From assembly GCA_001603115.1 (NCBI GenBank), contig LVBG01000020.1, forward strand, positions 1 through 64,000: a DNA stretch of 64,000 nucleotides, in the 5' to 3' direction. Below, one piece after another: positions 1 through 8,457 of this stretch. The first letter of the stretch is position 1; every line of letters starts with the position of its first letter. Source of the stretch: Spirochaetales bacterium Spiro_05 (lineage in GTDB: Bacteria; Spirochaetota; Spirochaetia; Sphaerochaetales; Sphaerochaetaceae). The position numbers were made by a program, and so were the translations under genes. The notes under the pieces are model-generated. The model saw only the letters and a list, made by a program, of their open reading frames with translations. It was not told where the DNA came from and did not search any database.

Positions 1-1067
1 CACTCCTTGTAGGCAGCAAGTGCTGCCAGCAGCTTGTCATTCTCTGTCTTGCTGCCCACCGTAATCCTGAGACACGATTGGCAGTGCATCTCCTTGCTGC
101 GGTTGCGCACTATGATACCCCTGTCGGCCAAAGAGTGGTAGAGTGCATTCGCATCGGTCACCCGCACCAGGAAGAAGTTTGCATCGCTGGGGAACACCCG
201 CTTCACGCAAGCAAGCTTGGCGAGCTCTGTTCCAAGACGAGTGCGCTCTTCCTTGATCTGAGCAAGGCCTTGCTGTACCGCATCAGCCTCCTTCAATGCC
301 TTGAGTGCAAGCCTCTGGGAGGGGGAGCCGATGTTGTAGGGATACTTCATGCTGCGAAAGACTGCGATGATCTCTTCACTTGCAACCGCAATCCCCACAC
401 GGGCACTGGCAAGGGCCCAACACTTGGAGAGGGTCCTGAGCACCACCAGGTTGGGAAAACGACCAAGCAACGTGACCGCACTCGGCTTGCTGCTGAAGTC
501 GTAGTACGCCTCATCAACCACCGTGATGCCATCGAAAAGCGAACATACCCGCTCAATCTCCTCCAGTGAGAAGGCATTGCCGCTGGGGTTGTTCGGGCTG
601 CAGATGAAAAGCAACTTCAATCTGCCCTCACCGCTTCTGTTTGCCTTCTCGTGGGAAAGAAACGCTTCAAGGGCAGGAACATCAATGGCAAAGTCGGGAG
701 TAAGCGGAACAGTCTCCACCTTCACATCATTGATGTCGGCAAAGACCCGATAGGCTCCATAGGTGGGAGGCATGATCAGGATGGAATCCTTGCCCGGATT
801 GCAAAAACAGCGAAGCAGGTTGTCGATCAACTCATCGCTGCCGTTGCCAAGCAACGTGTTGGCAAAAGGAAGGCCGAGCTTCTCTTCGATGGCCTTGCGA
901 ACCTGTACAGAGAGGGGATCGGGATATCGGTTCGCATCCACCTTTCCCACAAAATCCTGCCAGTTCTCATTGGCATCGAGGTAGACCTCTGCCTCCCCGG
1001 TGAAATCATTACGGGCACAGCTGTACGGCGTGAGCTCGGCAATGTTCTTTCTGAGCAACTCTCTCAT
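1..1067 (-). CDS. hisC: Histidinol-phosphate aminotransferase (3' end beyond window)
   Basis: PLP enzyme that transaminates imidazole acetol-phosphate to histidinol-phosphate in histidine synthesis. The frame runs open from ATG at 1067 to the window edge. It begins MRELLRKNIAELTPYS and then shows DANEN and NRYPDP, the usual N-terminal HisC signatures. FICSPNNPSG lies near 570-605 and TLSKCW, with the likely PLP lysine, near 455. The ATG overlaps the hisD stop as ATGA, so it is translationally coupled. About 355 residues are visible, so only a few C-terminal residues are missing. It is the third gene of hisG-hisD-hisC. Confidence 0.95.
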   Translation of the reverse strand, partial: MRELLRKNIAELTPYSCARNDFTGEAEVYLDANENWQDFVGKVDANRYPDPLSVQVRKAIEEKLGLPFANTLLGNGSDELIDNLLRCFCNPGKDSILIMPPTYGAYRVFADINDVKVETVPLTPDFAIDVPALEAFLSHEKANRSGEGRLKLLFICSPNNPSGNAFSLEEIERVCSLFDGITVVDEAYYDFSSKPSAVTLLGRFPNLVVLRTLSKCWALASARVGIAVASEEIIAVFRSMKYPYNIGSPSQRLALKALKEADAVQQGLAQIKEERTRLGTELAKLACVKRVFPSDANFFLVRVTDANALYHSLADRGIIVRNRSKEMHCQSCLRITVGSKTENDKLLAALAAYKE

Positions 1068-2377
1068 CTCTCTCCTCCCAAACGTATCGCAACAGCATTG
1101 CGGTGTGCCGTAAGCTGTTCTTCTTCTGCCATAGCAAGCAGGGTGGGACTCAGCCGGACCAAGGCCTCCCTGCTCAGTTTCTGTACGGTGATCTTCTTCA
1201 CAAACGAATCGGTACTCACCCCACTGTAGGAACGGGCCCATCCGTTGGTGGGAAGGGTGTGATTGGTTCCGCTGGCATAGTCTCCGGCTGTTTCGCACGA
1301 GTACGGCCCCAAGAAGAGCGAGCCGGCGTTCACCACTTGGGAAGCAAGCATCTCATCCTCCTGCTCGTTGAGGTTGATGATCAGATGCTCAGGGGCATAT
1401 GCATTTACCACGGAGGCACAGCTGTCCAGATTGGGACAGACAAAGGCACGGGAACTGGAAAGGCTGCTGATCAGATGGTTCTGCCTGCCAAGCTTGGCAA
1501 GCTGGATGGAGAGCTCCTCCTCCACCCGGTCCAGATAGGCAAAGCCTTCCTCTCCTCTTGCTTTGACCACCAGCATCGCCTGGCTGTCGGAACCATGCTC
1601 TGCCTGGCTGAGCAGGTCGCTTGCCACAAAGGCAGGATCGGAAAGGGGATTTGCCACCACCATCACCTCGCTCGGACCTGCCGGCATATCGATGGCACAG
1701 CACTCACTGCTCACCTGCTTTTTGGCCTCGGTCACATACTGGTTGCCCGGCCCGAAAATCTTGTCCACTGCCTTGATGGTTTCGGTTCCATAAGCAAGTG
1801 CTGCTATGGCCTGTGCACCCCCAACTTTATAGACCTCTGTGATGGAACAGAGCTTTGCTGCGTACAGAATGGCTGGATGAACTTTCCCTTGCTTGTCAGG
1901 CGGGGTGGTAAGCACCACCGATGGGCACCCTGCCACCTGGGCCGGAATTCCCAGCATCAAAACGGTGGAAAACAGGGGAGCCGTACCGCCGGGGATGTAA
2001 AGCCCCACCCGGCTGAGAGGAACCACCCTGCGAGAAAGTGCAATCCCGGGAGCCACGTCAACCTGCTCACCTTGGGGAAGTTGTGCCTGGTGAAAGGTGC
2101 GGATATTTTTCAAGGCTTCGGCAAGTGCAGCCTTGAGAGTGGGACTGACCAACTTCTCAGCCTCCGCAAACTCATCTTCGCTTACCCGCAAACCTTGCAA
2201 TGCTGCCCGATCGAATTGGAGTGCAAAGCGCAAAAGTGCCGCATCCCCTTCGCGTTTGACCGTTTCGAGAATGGAACGCACCCGCTCTCCCACATCAGAT
2301 CCATTGGTGGTGTTGCGTTGCAAGGCTGCAGCAAGGTTTTGCTCTTGGGTAACGTCAAAGCGTGTTAGATAAGCCAT
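1064..2377 (-). CDS. hisD: Histidinol dehydrogenase
   Basis: Zinc enzyme catalysing the last two steps of histidine synthesis, histidinol to histidine with two NAD. The protein is 437 residues, normal for the family. Visible motifs are GPSEVMVVA, AEHGSDSQA (zinc and catalytic region) and GDYASGTNHTLPT near the C terminus. The frame stays open 42 codons further upstream into hisG, but ATG at 2377 (MAYLTRF) has a good AGGGGGAG ribosome site and lies 9 bp after the hisG stop, so it is the start chosen here. It overlaps hisC at its 3' end. Confidence 0.96.
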   Translation of the reverse strand: MAYLTRFDVTQEQNLAAALQRNTTNGSDVGERVRSILETVKREGDAALLRFALQFDRAALQGLRVSEDEFAEAEKLVSPTLKAALAEALKNIRTFHQAQLPQGEQVDVAPGIALSRRVVPLSRVGLYIPGGTAPLFSTVLMLGIPAQVAGCPSVVLTTPPDKQGKVHPAILYAAKLCSITEVYKVGGAQAIAALAYGTETIKAVDKIFGPGNQYVTEAKKQVSSECCAIDMPAGPSEVMVVANPLSDPAFVASDLLSQAEHGSDSQAMLVVKARGEEGFAYLDRVEEELSIQLAKLGRQNHLISSLSSSRAFVCPNLDSCASVVNAYAPEHLIINLNEQEDEMLASQVVNAGSLFLGPYSCETAGDYASGTNHTLPTNGWARSYSGVSTDSFVKKITVQKLSREALVRLSPTLLAMAEEEQLTAHRNAVAIRLGGER

Positions 2378-2385
2378 CGCTCCCC

Positions 2386-3249
2386 CTACTCGGTCATCTT
2401 TTCGATTGGGGTGACCAGAATGCCTTGGGCACCGAGCGCCTTGAGCTGCTCGAAGACATCCCAAAAGGTATCCTCTGCCACTACCGTCTGTACAGACACC
2501 CAACCAGTCTCCATCAAACGGGTGACCGTCGGGCTCTTCATGCCGCCGACGATGCGAGCCACCTGATCGAGATGCTCCTCCGGCAGGTTGAACAACACAT
2601 ACTTGTAGGAGGAAGCGCGCATGACAGCGTCGATGCGCAGTTCAAGGCGCTTAAGGATATTCTTTTTCTCCTCGCTGCCCATGTTCTTGCGACCGATCAT
2701 GACCGCGGTGGAGGTATAGATTGCCTCGACCTCACGCAATCCGTTCATTGCCAGCGTTGCACCGGTGGAAACCAAATCGCATATGGCATCGGCAATACCT
2801 ACCTGGGGCGTCACCTCAACCGAACCGCTGACCTGGATGAAGCTTGCCTTGATTCCCTGCTCGGCAAGAATTCCTCCCAGGATGTGGGGATAGCTGGTGG
2901 CGATCCGCTTGCCCTCAAGGCTTGCAAGACCGGTGTACGGAAAGTCGAGGGGAACAGCAATGCTCAAGCGGCACTTGGCGAACCCGAGGTCCCGAAGCAC
3001 CTCAAGATCGATGGCCTGCTCGTCGTACTCGTTTCTTCCTACGATACCGATGTCGGCGACCCCATCACGGATGTAGCCGGGGATATCGTCATCACGAACA
3101 TAGAGGAACTCGAGCGGGAAGTTGGACGCCCGTTCCTTGAGCACCCGTGCATCGCTGCCGAACTTGATGCCACAGTTCTTGATGATTTCCAAAGACTTCT
3201 CACTCAGTCTCCCACTCTTCTGGATTGCGATTCTCAGCACTTCTGCCAT
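2386..3249 (-). CDS. hisG: ATP phosphoribosyltransferase, long form
   Basis: First committed enzyme of histidine synthesis, joining ATP and PRPP. It is about 287 residues, which is the long HisG form with a C-terminal regulatory domain (roughly residues 215-287), so it should not need HisZ. The N terminus MAEVLRIAIQKSGRLS and the segment DGVADIGIVGRNEY match the catalytic domain. Two in-frame ATGs exist, at 3255 and 3249. AAGGAG touches the first one and is 6 nt from the second, so 3249 is preferred. The gene lies downstream of a His-rich leader peptide and an attenuator hairpin. Confidence 0.95.
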   Translation of the reverse strand: MAEVLRIAIQKSGRLSEKSLEIIKNCGIKFGSDARVLKERASNFPLEFLYVRDDDIPGYIRDGVADIGIVGRNEYDEQAIDLEVLRDLGFAKCRLSIAVPLDFPYTGLASLEGKRIATSYPHILGGILAEQGIKASFIQVSGSVEVTPQVGIADAICDLVSTGATLAMNGLREVEAIYTSTAVMIGRKNMGSEEKKNILKRLELRIDAVMRASSYKYVLFNLPEEHLDQVARIVGGMKSPTVTRLMETGWVSVQTVVAEDTFWDVFEQLKALGAQGILVTPIEKMTE

Positions 3250-3270
3250 AGCCATCTCCTTGTCAGGGTA

Positions 3271-3298
3271 TAAAAAAACCCCCGCGACATGCGGAGGT
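3271..3298 (-). terminator. Histidine attenuator hairpin
   Basis: On the minus strand an 8-bp stem (3291-3298 pairing with 3278-3286, one G-T pair, small loop) is followed directly by seven T (3271-3277). It lies between the His-rich leader peptide and hisG. This is the layout of a transcription attenuator, read through when ribosomes stall at His codons. The antiterminator structure was not folded in detail. Confidence 0.85.
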
Positions 3299-3327
3299 CT
3301 GCATATAAGGTACCAGAGCCCACCTGT

Positions 3328-3384
3328 CTACGGTTGCATTCTCAGAAGATGATGGTGATGGGCCTTTGCGATAGTTCTGTTCAT
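3328..3384 (-). CDS. hisL: Histidine operon leader peptide
   Basis: An 18-codon frame, MNRTIAKAHHHHLLRMQP, with four consecutive His codons (3349-3360) and a TAG stop 30 nt before the attenuator stem. It is the first open frame of the transcript leading into hisG. A weak AAGG ribosome site lies about 8 nt upstream. The composition and placement are those of a ribosome-stalling leader that senses charged tRNA-His. It has no expected function as a protein. Confidence 0.88.
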   Translation of the reverse strand: MNRTIAKAHHHHLLRMQP

Positions 3385-3414
3385 GCCGAAACCTTACCGC
3401 TCACACTTGTTCAG

Positions 3415-3420
3415 TGTCAA
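3415..3420 (-). promoter_or_regulatory. Possible -35 of the his operon
   Basis: TTGACA on the minus strand, 31 nt upstream of the leader-peptide ATG. The -10 at 17-18 bp spacing is poor (around GTAAGG at 3392-3398), so this call is tentative. Confidence 0.35.
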
Positions 3421-3476
3421 TACCCGAGGCCCAAAACTGTATGATTATTCAAAACGTATGCACATTTCTTTTTGGT

Positions 3477-3506
3477 TTGACCACCTCATGCGGTGCATGC
3501 TACCAT
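3477..3506 (+). promoter_or_regulatory. Probable promoter of the PII-like/EIIA/mrp operon
   Basis: TTGACC at 3477-3482 and TACCAT at 3501-3506 with an 18-bp spacer. Transcription would start near 3512. That is downstream of the upstream ATG at 3493 and supports the GTG start at 3541 for the first gene. No other good promoter was seen before the mrp genes, which are tightly packed from here to 10179. Confidence 0.5.
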
Positions 3507-3540
3507 CAAGAGCATTCCAGCAAGGGAGATACATAAGCCA

Positions 3541-3891
3541 GTGAAGAAGTTATTGGTTTTCATATTGAACAATGAAGAGTATCTGGAAGAGGTGCTGGAA
3601 GCCTACGTGGAAGCCGGCATCACAGGATCCACCATCCTCGACTCCGAAGGCATGGGCCGCTTTCTAGCCTATGAAGTCCCCCTGTTCGAAGGATTCAAGG
3701 ACTTCATGAAAGGCAACAGGCCGTACAACAAGACCATCCTCTCGGTGGTGAAAGACATTGAGGTGGTGAAGAGAGCAAAAGAGTTGGTCGATGAGGTGGT
3801 AGGCGGCCTGGATCAGCCGGGTTCGGGCATCATGTTCACCGTGCCAGTTGACTGGGTAGCCGGTCTGCTCGATGAAAAGGACGAGGTATAG
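3541..3891 (+). CDS. PII-like small signalling protein
   Basis: 116 residues starting VKKLLVFILNNEEYLEEVLEAY, with the alternating beta-alpha pattern of the PII/ferredoxin-like fold and a GITGSTILDSEGMGR segment where PII proteins carry the T-loop. The function is unproven. PII-like proteins bind nucleotides and regulate partner transporters or enzymes. GTG at 3541 is preferred over ATG at 3493 because family members begin at this point and the promoter lies so close; AGGGAG is at 3523-3528. It is the first gene of an operon with an EIIA-like protein and an Mrp antiporter, so control of cation transport is a reasonable inference. Confidence 0.7.
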   Translation: MKKLLVFILNNEEYLEEVLEAYVEAGITGSTILDSEGMGRFLAYEVPLFEGFKDFMKGNRPYNKTILSVVKDIEVVKRAKELVDEVVGGLDQPGSGIMFTVPVDWVAGLLDEKDEV

Positions 3892-3893
3892 CC

Positions 3894-4349
3894 ATGGAAG
3901 GAATCAGCACACTGCTTGCAAGCGAATGCATCCTGCTCGACTGGAAGGCGGATTCGCTTCAAAAAATCATCAAGACCCTTACTGACACGCTCTCGTCCGT
4001 CCATCCCACCCTGGCTCCCCCTTCTCTGATGGAGAAGGTCATTGATGGCGGTTTTCACACCACCTGCATGGGAGAAGGCTGTGCCATCACGCACGCACGA
4101 TGCCCATCCATGGACAAGACGCTGATGGCAGTCATGCGCCTCAGTCCCGCAATCGACCTCAAGGCGTTGGACAAGACCGATGTCGGTCTTATCTTCCTTT
4201 TGGTAGGCCCACAGAGCAGCGCAAGCTTCCACCTCAAGATACTCAGCCGCTTGGCAAGGCTCTTGCACCAGAAAAAGCTTCGCGAGCAGCTCTTTTCGGC
4301 CCCTACGAGTGAGGCATTCCTGCAGCTGATCATCGATAAGGAGCAGTAA
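3894..4349 (+). CDS. PTS EIIA type-2 (PtsN-like) domain protein
   Basis: 151 residues matching the fructose/nitrogen-type EIIA fold. The phosphorylatable histidine is visible as H67 in GEGCAITHARC. No EIIB or EIIC domain is attached and no sugar permease is nearby, so it is more likely a regulatory EIIA-Ntr-like protein than a sugar transporter part. It starts 2 nt after the PII-like gene and its stop abuts the mrpE start. In enterobacteria EIIA-Ntr controls potassium transport; a similar role on the Mrp complex here is inference. Confidence 0.8.
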   Translation: MEGISTLLASECILLDWKADSLQKIIKTLTDTLSSVHPTLAPPSLMEKVIDGGFHTTCMGEGCAITHARCPSMDKTLMAVMRLSPAIDLKALDKTDVGLIFLLVGPQSSASFHLKILSRLARLLHQKKLREQLFSAPTSEAFLQLIIDKEQ

Positions 4350-4862
4350 ATGAACAGCAGAAGAACCTGGGCTCTCATCCGATTCGGTTTGACCACCCTC
4401 TTTCTTTTCGTTGTCTGGATCCTCTTCAGTGCAGATGCAGGGTTTTTCTCCCTGCTCTTCGGATTTTTCATCTCGTTGCTTTCCGCGTCCCTCACCTACC
4501 ACATCTTCCTGCCTGAGCATGAGGCGAATCTTCGATTCTTCATTCCCAGACCATTCTCCCTCATCCGCTTCTTCATCCTGATGGTGGCAGCCCTCTATGC
4601 ATCCAGTTTCCAAGTGGTAAAGGCTGTGATAACGGGCAACACCAACCCCCGCATCGTTCACTTTCGCACCCGCCTTCGCTCGGATCTGGCTCGCACCATT
4701 CTCGCCAACGCTATCACGTTCACCCCGGGGACCATGACACTCGACCTCAACGACGATCACCTCACCGTCCATTGGCTCTTGTGTTCCACTACCCATGCCA
4801 AGGCAGCTGGGGAGGCGATCAAGACCCGGCTGGAGCATGCACTGGGGAGGACCTGGCTATGA
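4350..4862 (+). CDS. mrpE: Mrp Na+/H+ antiporter subunit E
   Basis: 170 residues, the usual MrpE size, with three hydrophobic segments near the N terminus followed by a cytoplasmic domain with the family pattern VKAVITGNTNPRIV and TFTPGTMTLDL. It is an accessory membrane subunit needed for assembly of the Mrp complex. The start directly follows the EIIA stop codon, and the stop overlaps the mrpF start (ATGA). It opens the membrane-complex part of the operon in the order E-F-G-(MbhD)-(MbhE/B)-C-D-D'. Confidence 0.9.
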   Translation: MNSRRTWALIRFGLTTLFLFVVWILFSADAGFFSLLFGFFISLLSASLTYHIFLPEHEANLRFFIPRPFSLIRFFILMVAALYASSFQVVKAVITGNTNPRIVHFRTRLRSDLARTILANAITFTPGTMTLDLNDDHLTVHWLLCSTTHAKAAGEAIKTRLEHALGRTWL

Positions 4863-5128
4863 GTGAACTGATTCTTCAGGCAATGCTCTACTGCCTTACC
4901 TTCTTTGCTGTCGTCACCCTGATCAGGCTGCTGATCGGGCCGACCGCAAGCGACCGGCTGGTCGCCCTGAACGTCCTTGCGGCAGTCTCCCTTGCGCTGT
5001 TGATTCTTTGGGGAGTGAGCACGAAGCGAACGCTCTATCTTGATGTGGCCTTGGTCTACGACATTTTCGGTTTCTTGGGTTTCCTGGCTATCACCCGATT
5101 CCTGAAAAAAGGCAAGGAGGAGTCATGA
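4859..5128 (+). CDS. mrpF: Mrp antiporter subunit F
   Basis: 89 residues with three predicted membrane segments and the family motif RLLIGPTASDRLVALN. It is a small subunit of the Mrp cation/proton antiporter. ATG at 4859 overlaps the mrpE stop. Its own TGA overlaps the next start (ATGATG). An upstream extension of the frame into mrpE has no merit because MSELILQ is the normal N terminus. Confidence 0.9.
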   Translation: MSELILQAMLYCLTFFAVVTLIRLLIGPTASDRLVALNVLAAVSLALLILWGVSTKRTLYLDVALVYDIFGFLGFLAITRFLKKGKEES

Positions 5129-5457
5129 TGATCGTACGTGAGATACTCGCCCTGATTGCCTTTGTCATCGGGACGGCCTTCGGCTTGGTCGGGATGGTCG
5201 GGCTCTTTCGTTTCAAAGACCCTTACAGCCGCCTGCATGCAGGCTCGCTGTGCGGTACGACGGCAGTCTTTTCCTACCTCATTGCCCTGCTCTTGCTCTC
5301 CCCCTCGGTTGCAAGCACGCTGAGGATGATCATTCTCATTGTGTTCTTCCTGATCAGCGCTCCCACCGGATCCTCGATCGTCGCCCGCTTCATCTGGGAG
5401 TCGGAGGATGCCGAGAGGCAACGGTCATCCATGAATCGGGAGGACAAGAGCTTATGA
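5125..5457 (+). CDS. mrpG: Mrp antiporter subunit G
   Basis: 110 residues with three membrane segments and the family motif FRFKDPYSRLHAGS. It is a small membrane subunit of the Mrp complex. Two consecutive ATG codons (5125, 5128) could serve as start; AAGGAGG lies just upstream. The stop overlaps the start of the following MbhD-like gene. Confidence 0.9.
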   Translation: MMIVREILALIAFVIGTAFGLVGMVGLFRFKDPYSRLHAGSLCGTTAVFSYLIALLLLSPSVASTLRMIILIVFFLISAPTGSSIVARFIWESEDAERQRSSMNREDKSL

Positions 5458-5693
5458 ATATCCTCCTTCTGAGTCTTATCCTAGCCTTGGGCGTCTACGC
5501 ACTCCTTGCAAAGGACCTGCTGCATTCGGTCATTGCACTCTCTGCAATCAGCATGCTCAGCGCCCTGCTGTTCACCATTCTTCGGGCTCCAGACGTTGCT
5601 ATCACCGAAGCGGCGGTGGGAGCAGGGGTATCCACCGTCATCTTCGTCTGGGCGATACGCCATACCCAGCGCCGTGACAAGGAGGAGCCATGA
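5454..5693 (+). CDS. MbhD-like (DUF4040) membrane subunit
   Basis: 79 residues with three membrane helices and the pattern LLFTILRAPDVAITEAAVGAG typical of the DUF4040/MbhD domain. In classical Mrp this segment is the C-terminal part of the large MrpA subunit; here it is a separate gene, as in archaeal Mbh/Mbx complexes. The start overlaps the mrpG stop and its end overlaps the next start (ATGA). Confidence 0.85.
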   Translation: MNILLLSLILALGVYALLAKDLLHSVIALSAISMLSALLFTILRAPDVAITEAAVGAGVSTVIFVWAIRHTQRRDKEEP

Positions 5694-6421
5694 AGAAGCT
5701 TGAACTGATCAAGATTGTGATTACTGTGCTGCTCTGCTCTCTTCTGGTGGTTCCCATCATCCTCAGCAACCACAGCTGGCCCACGCATGCCCGCAACTAC
5801 CTGCTTGCGAATGCACAATCTGACACCGGGGCCACCAATACCGTCAGTGCCATCTACCTTGGCTACCGTGCAATGGACACCCTGGGAGAAACATTGGTGC
5901 TGTTGGTTTCGGTTACCGGCACCATGGCAATCCTGGTGAAGCTGGGCAAGGAGCAAACCGATGAAGAGACAACCAGCTTCTCCCTGACGCCGGAAAAAAG
6001 GCCTACCAACCGGCTGAGAACCCATCTCTTGGAGACTGTTGCTTCCAAATTGGGTCCCATCGTCCTGCTCTTTGGTTTCTATGTGATGCTCTATGGGCAC
6101 ATCAGCCCAGGAGGAGGATTTCAGGGGGGCGTCATCGTTGCCTCTGCAATTGTCTTCCTTGCCCTGGGAACCGAGGTGAAGAGCAAGCTGACCAGCACCT
6201 TTGTTCTGTCGCGCATCGAGTCCCTTTCGTTTCTGTTGCTCATCCTTGCCTCGATCAGCGGTGTCTTCTTTGAGAGCGGCTTCTTCGGAAACCCCATCAA
6301 GTCCGCCTCATCCCTCTCGGCAAACTTCATCATCCTGCTGAACATCATCATCGGCTTGAAAGTGGGAACGAGCATTGCGGTGATGTGCATCGCCATGATG
6401 GGAGGCAGCCATGATCATTGA
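5690..6421 (+). CDS. mrpB: MbhE-MrpB fusion subunit
   Basis: 243 residues. The N-terminal part (about 1-105) resembles MbhE, the last piece of MrpA. The part from about 110 onward is MrpB, with GPIVLLFGFYVMLYGHISPGGGFQGG, where the PGGGFQGG loop is diagnostic. So one gene covers two subunits that are separate in Mbh and differently joined in standard Mrp. A GGAGGAG ribosome site precedes the ATG. The 3' end overlaps mrpC by 11 nt. Confidence 0.87.
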   Translation: MKKLELIKIVITVLLCSLLVVPIILSNHSWPTHARNYLLANAQSDTGATNTVSAIYLGYRAMDTLGETLVLLVSVTGTMAILVKLGKEQTDEETTSFSLTPEKRPTNRLRTHLLETVASKLGPIVLLFGFYVMLYGHISPGGGFQGGVIVASAIVFLALGTEVKSKLTSTFVLSRIESLSFLLLILASISGVFFESGFFGNPIKSASSLSANFIILLNIIIGLKVGTSIAVMCIAMMGGSHDH

Positions 6422-6755
6422 ACGCATCCTCATTGCCCTGCTCTTTCTCTCTGGATTCGCAGCGATTGTGGGCATGCGCAATATCATCAAGAAGATATTC
6501 GGTTTGAATCTGCTCAATGCAAGCGTGGTGTTGCTCTTCATTCTGGAAGGGAGCAGGATCGGCAACCAAGCCCCGATTCTTGATGCCGATATCACCAACA
6601 TGGTCGACCCGATCCCCCAAGCCCTGATGCTGACAGCCATTGTCATCGGAGTCTGTGTCAGTGCACTCAGCCTTGCTTTGGCGGTACGACTCTACAAGGC
6701 AACCGGTTCGCTTGATATCCAGGTCATTACAGAGAGGCTGCAGCGTGAACATTGA
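6411..6755 (+). CDS. mrpC: Mrp antiporter subunit C (NuoK-like)
   Basis: 114 residues with three membrane helices, a homologue of complex I subunit NuoK. Family features include NLLNASVVLLFILEG and DPIPQALMLTAIVIG. It forms part of the proton path next to the MrpD-like subunits. It overlaps both neighbours, and the downstream gene starts at GTG 6745 inside its last codons. Confidence 0.9.
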   Translation: MIIERILIALLFLSGFAAIVGMRNIIKKIFGLNLLNASVVLLFILEGSRIGNQAPILDADITNMVDPIPQALMLTAIVIGVCVSALSLALAVRLYKATGSLDIQVITERLQREH

Positions 6756-8448
6756 GAGCCTGTTTCTCGCGCCCATCTATCTGCCCCTCCTCGCCGCAGC
6801 GCTTTTGGTATCGGCCAAAGCGTTTGGACAGGCAGGCAAGACCATGGATAGCATGGCCTTTCTCATCGGCCTTATCCTCCCTGCTGTGTGCCTTGCTCTT
6901 CTGAAACCGGCAATAATCGCCCATCAGAGTGTGGAAACTGTCATCGGAGCCTGGGATACAAACCTCGGTATCCACTACCACTTTGACGGCCTTTCCTGGC
7001 TTCTGATTGCCCTGCACCTTGCCATCAGCATCCCGGTCTTCCTGTACAGCAAAAGCAACCCCTCACACAGAGAGAGCTTTTCCATCATCTTCTTCATTCA
7101 GTGTGCCTCGGTTGCCGCAACAAGCCTTACCGCTGACCTGTTCAACCTCTTTGTCTGTCTGGAAGTCATGGGGGTTACCAGCTATGTGCTGATCGCATCG
7201 AGCGATGAGGATGGCAGCGTACTAGCCTCTTTCACCTACCTGCTCTTCAGTGCCACCGCAATGGTCTTTTTCCTTGTCGGTGCCTTTGGCCTGTACCGCG
7301 TTACCGGTTCGCTCTCCTATGCATTGATCTCCCAAGTGAAGAACAGTCTCACCGGGGCCGACCTCATCGTCGCTCAGATGAGTCTGACACTGATCGTTGT
7401 CTCCACTTTGCTGCGCTGTGCAGTGGTTCCGCTCTCTGGATGGTTGGTGGGTGCGCACTCCAAAGCCCCGCACGCAGTGTCTGCACTCCTTTCCGGCGTC
7501 CTGATCAAAATCCCACTGTTCGCCCTGATCAGGCTCCTGCTGTTGGTCACTGCAAGCGAGCGCATCGGCTCAATCCTCGCGTGGGCAGGAGGAGTCTCAG
7601 CCGCAGTGGGCATCCTTCTCGCCCTTCGGGAGGTACAGGCGAAACGATTGCTGGCATACAGTTCAGTCAGTCAGATCGGCTATGTGGTCGCCGCCTACGG
7701 ACTGGCGATCGAAGTTGGGCTTGAAAGCGAAAGAGGAGCCTTGCTCATCGCTTCCTCACTCTTCTATGCGTTCTGTCATGCCGTGGCAAAGGCCCTCCTC
7801 TTTCTCAGTATAGGAACCGCCACCGACGCACTGGGAACGAAGGACTTGAGCAAAGCAAGAGGTGCCACCGCCTCTCTGAAAGGAAGTGGGGAACGTGTTC
7901 CGCTGACTACCATAAGCTATTGCATAGCCCTCTTTTCCATCTCAGCGCTTCCGCCGACACTGGGTTTCTGGGGCAAGAATATGCTCACCTATCTTGCAAA
8001 AGGCCATGGGTCGGCATACCTGCTGACCATTACCTCGGTGCTTACCATCACCGCCTATCTCAAACTCTCCGTCCTCTTTCTCCCGTCTAAACGGCCGGTT
8101 GTGGTGATGAAGACCCAATCATACGGTGCAATCCATGCATCGTATTTGGTGCTGGGCTTGCTGCTCTTGGGAGGAGGAGTCTTTGCCCTGCCGTTCAAGA
8201 ATTTCATCATCACCCTCTTGCTTCCTCTTGGTGCTGTGGAGGCAAGCATCATGGGCTACAGCGCCTACAGTGAACTAGCCAAAACCTTCCTCACCCTTAT
8301 GCTTGCCCTGTTCCTCACCGCAATCAGCACAAACAGGTATTGCAAGCGCTTGCTGGCCAAATTCCCCGTACCCAAAGCAAGATTTGCAGACCTCTTCTTC
8401 GGGTATGCCCTCGCCCTCTCGGTGATGGCCTTCCAATTGGTACGGTAG
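6745..8448 (+). CDS. mrpD: MrpD-like antiporter subunit, first copy
   Basis: 567 residues with about 14 membrane helices, homologous to complex I NuoL/M/N. Visible features are the helix around TADLFNLFVCLEVMGVTSYVLIA with the conserved glutamate, and GAHSKAPHAVSALLSGVLIKIP with the conserved lysines. GTG at 6745 is chosen because AGAGAGG lies 7 nt upstream and the paralogue has the same N terminus. It shares most of its length with the next gene, so the pair arose by tandem duplication. Confidence 0.88.
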   Translation: MNIESLFLAPIYLPLLAAALLVSAKAFGQAGKTMDSMAFLIGLILPAVCLALLKPAIIAHQSVETVIGAWDTNLGIHYHFDGLSWLLIALHLAISIPVFLYSKSNPSHRESFSIIFFIQCASVAATSLTADLFNLFVCLEVMGVTSYVLIASSDEDGSVLASFTYLLFSATAMVFFLVGAFGLYRVTGSLSYALISQVKNSLTGADLIVAQMSLTLIVVSTLLRCAVVPLSGWLVGAHSKAPHAVSALLSGVLIKIPLFALIRLLLLVTASERIGSILAWAGGVSAAVGILLALREVQAKRLLAYSSVSQIGYVVAAYGLAIEVGLESERGALLIASSLFYAFCHAVAKALLFLSIGTATDALGTKDLSKARGATASLKGSGERVPLTTISYCIALFSISALPPTLGFWGKNMLTYLAKGHGSAYLLTITSVLTITAYLKLSVLFLPSKRPVVVMKTQSYGAIHASYLVLGLLLLGGGVFALPFKNFIITLLLPLGAVEASIMGYSAYSELAKTFLTLMLALFLTAISTNRYCKRLLAKFPVPKARFADLFFGYALALSVMAFQLVR

Positions 8449-8457
8449 GAGTAAGCA

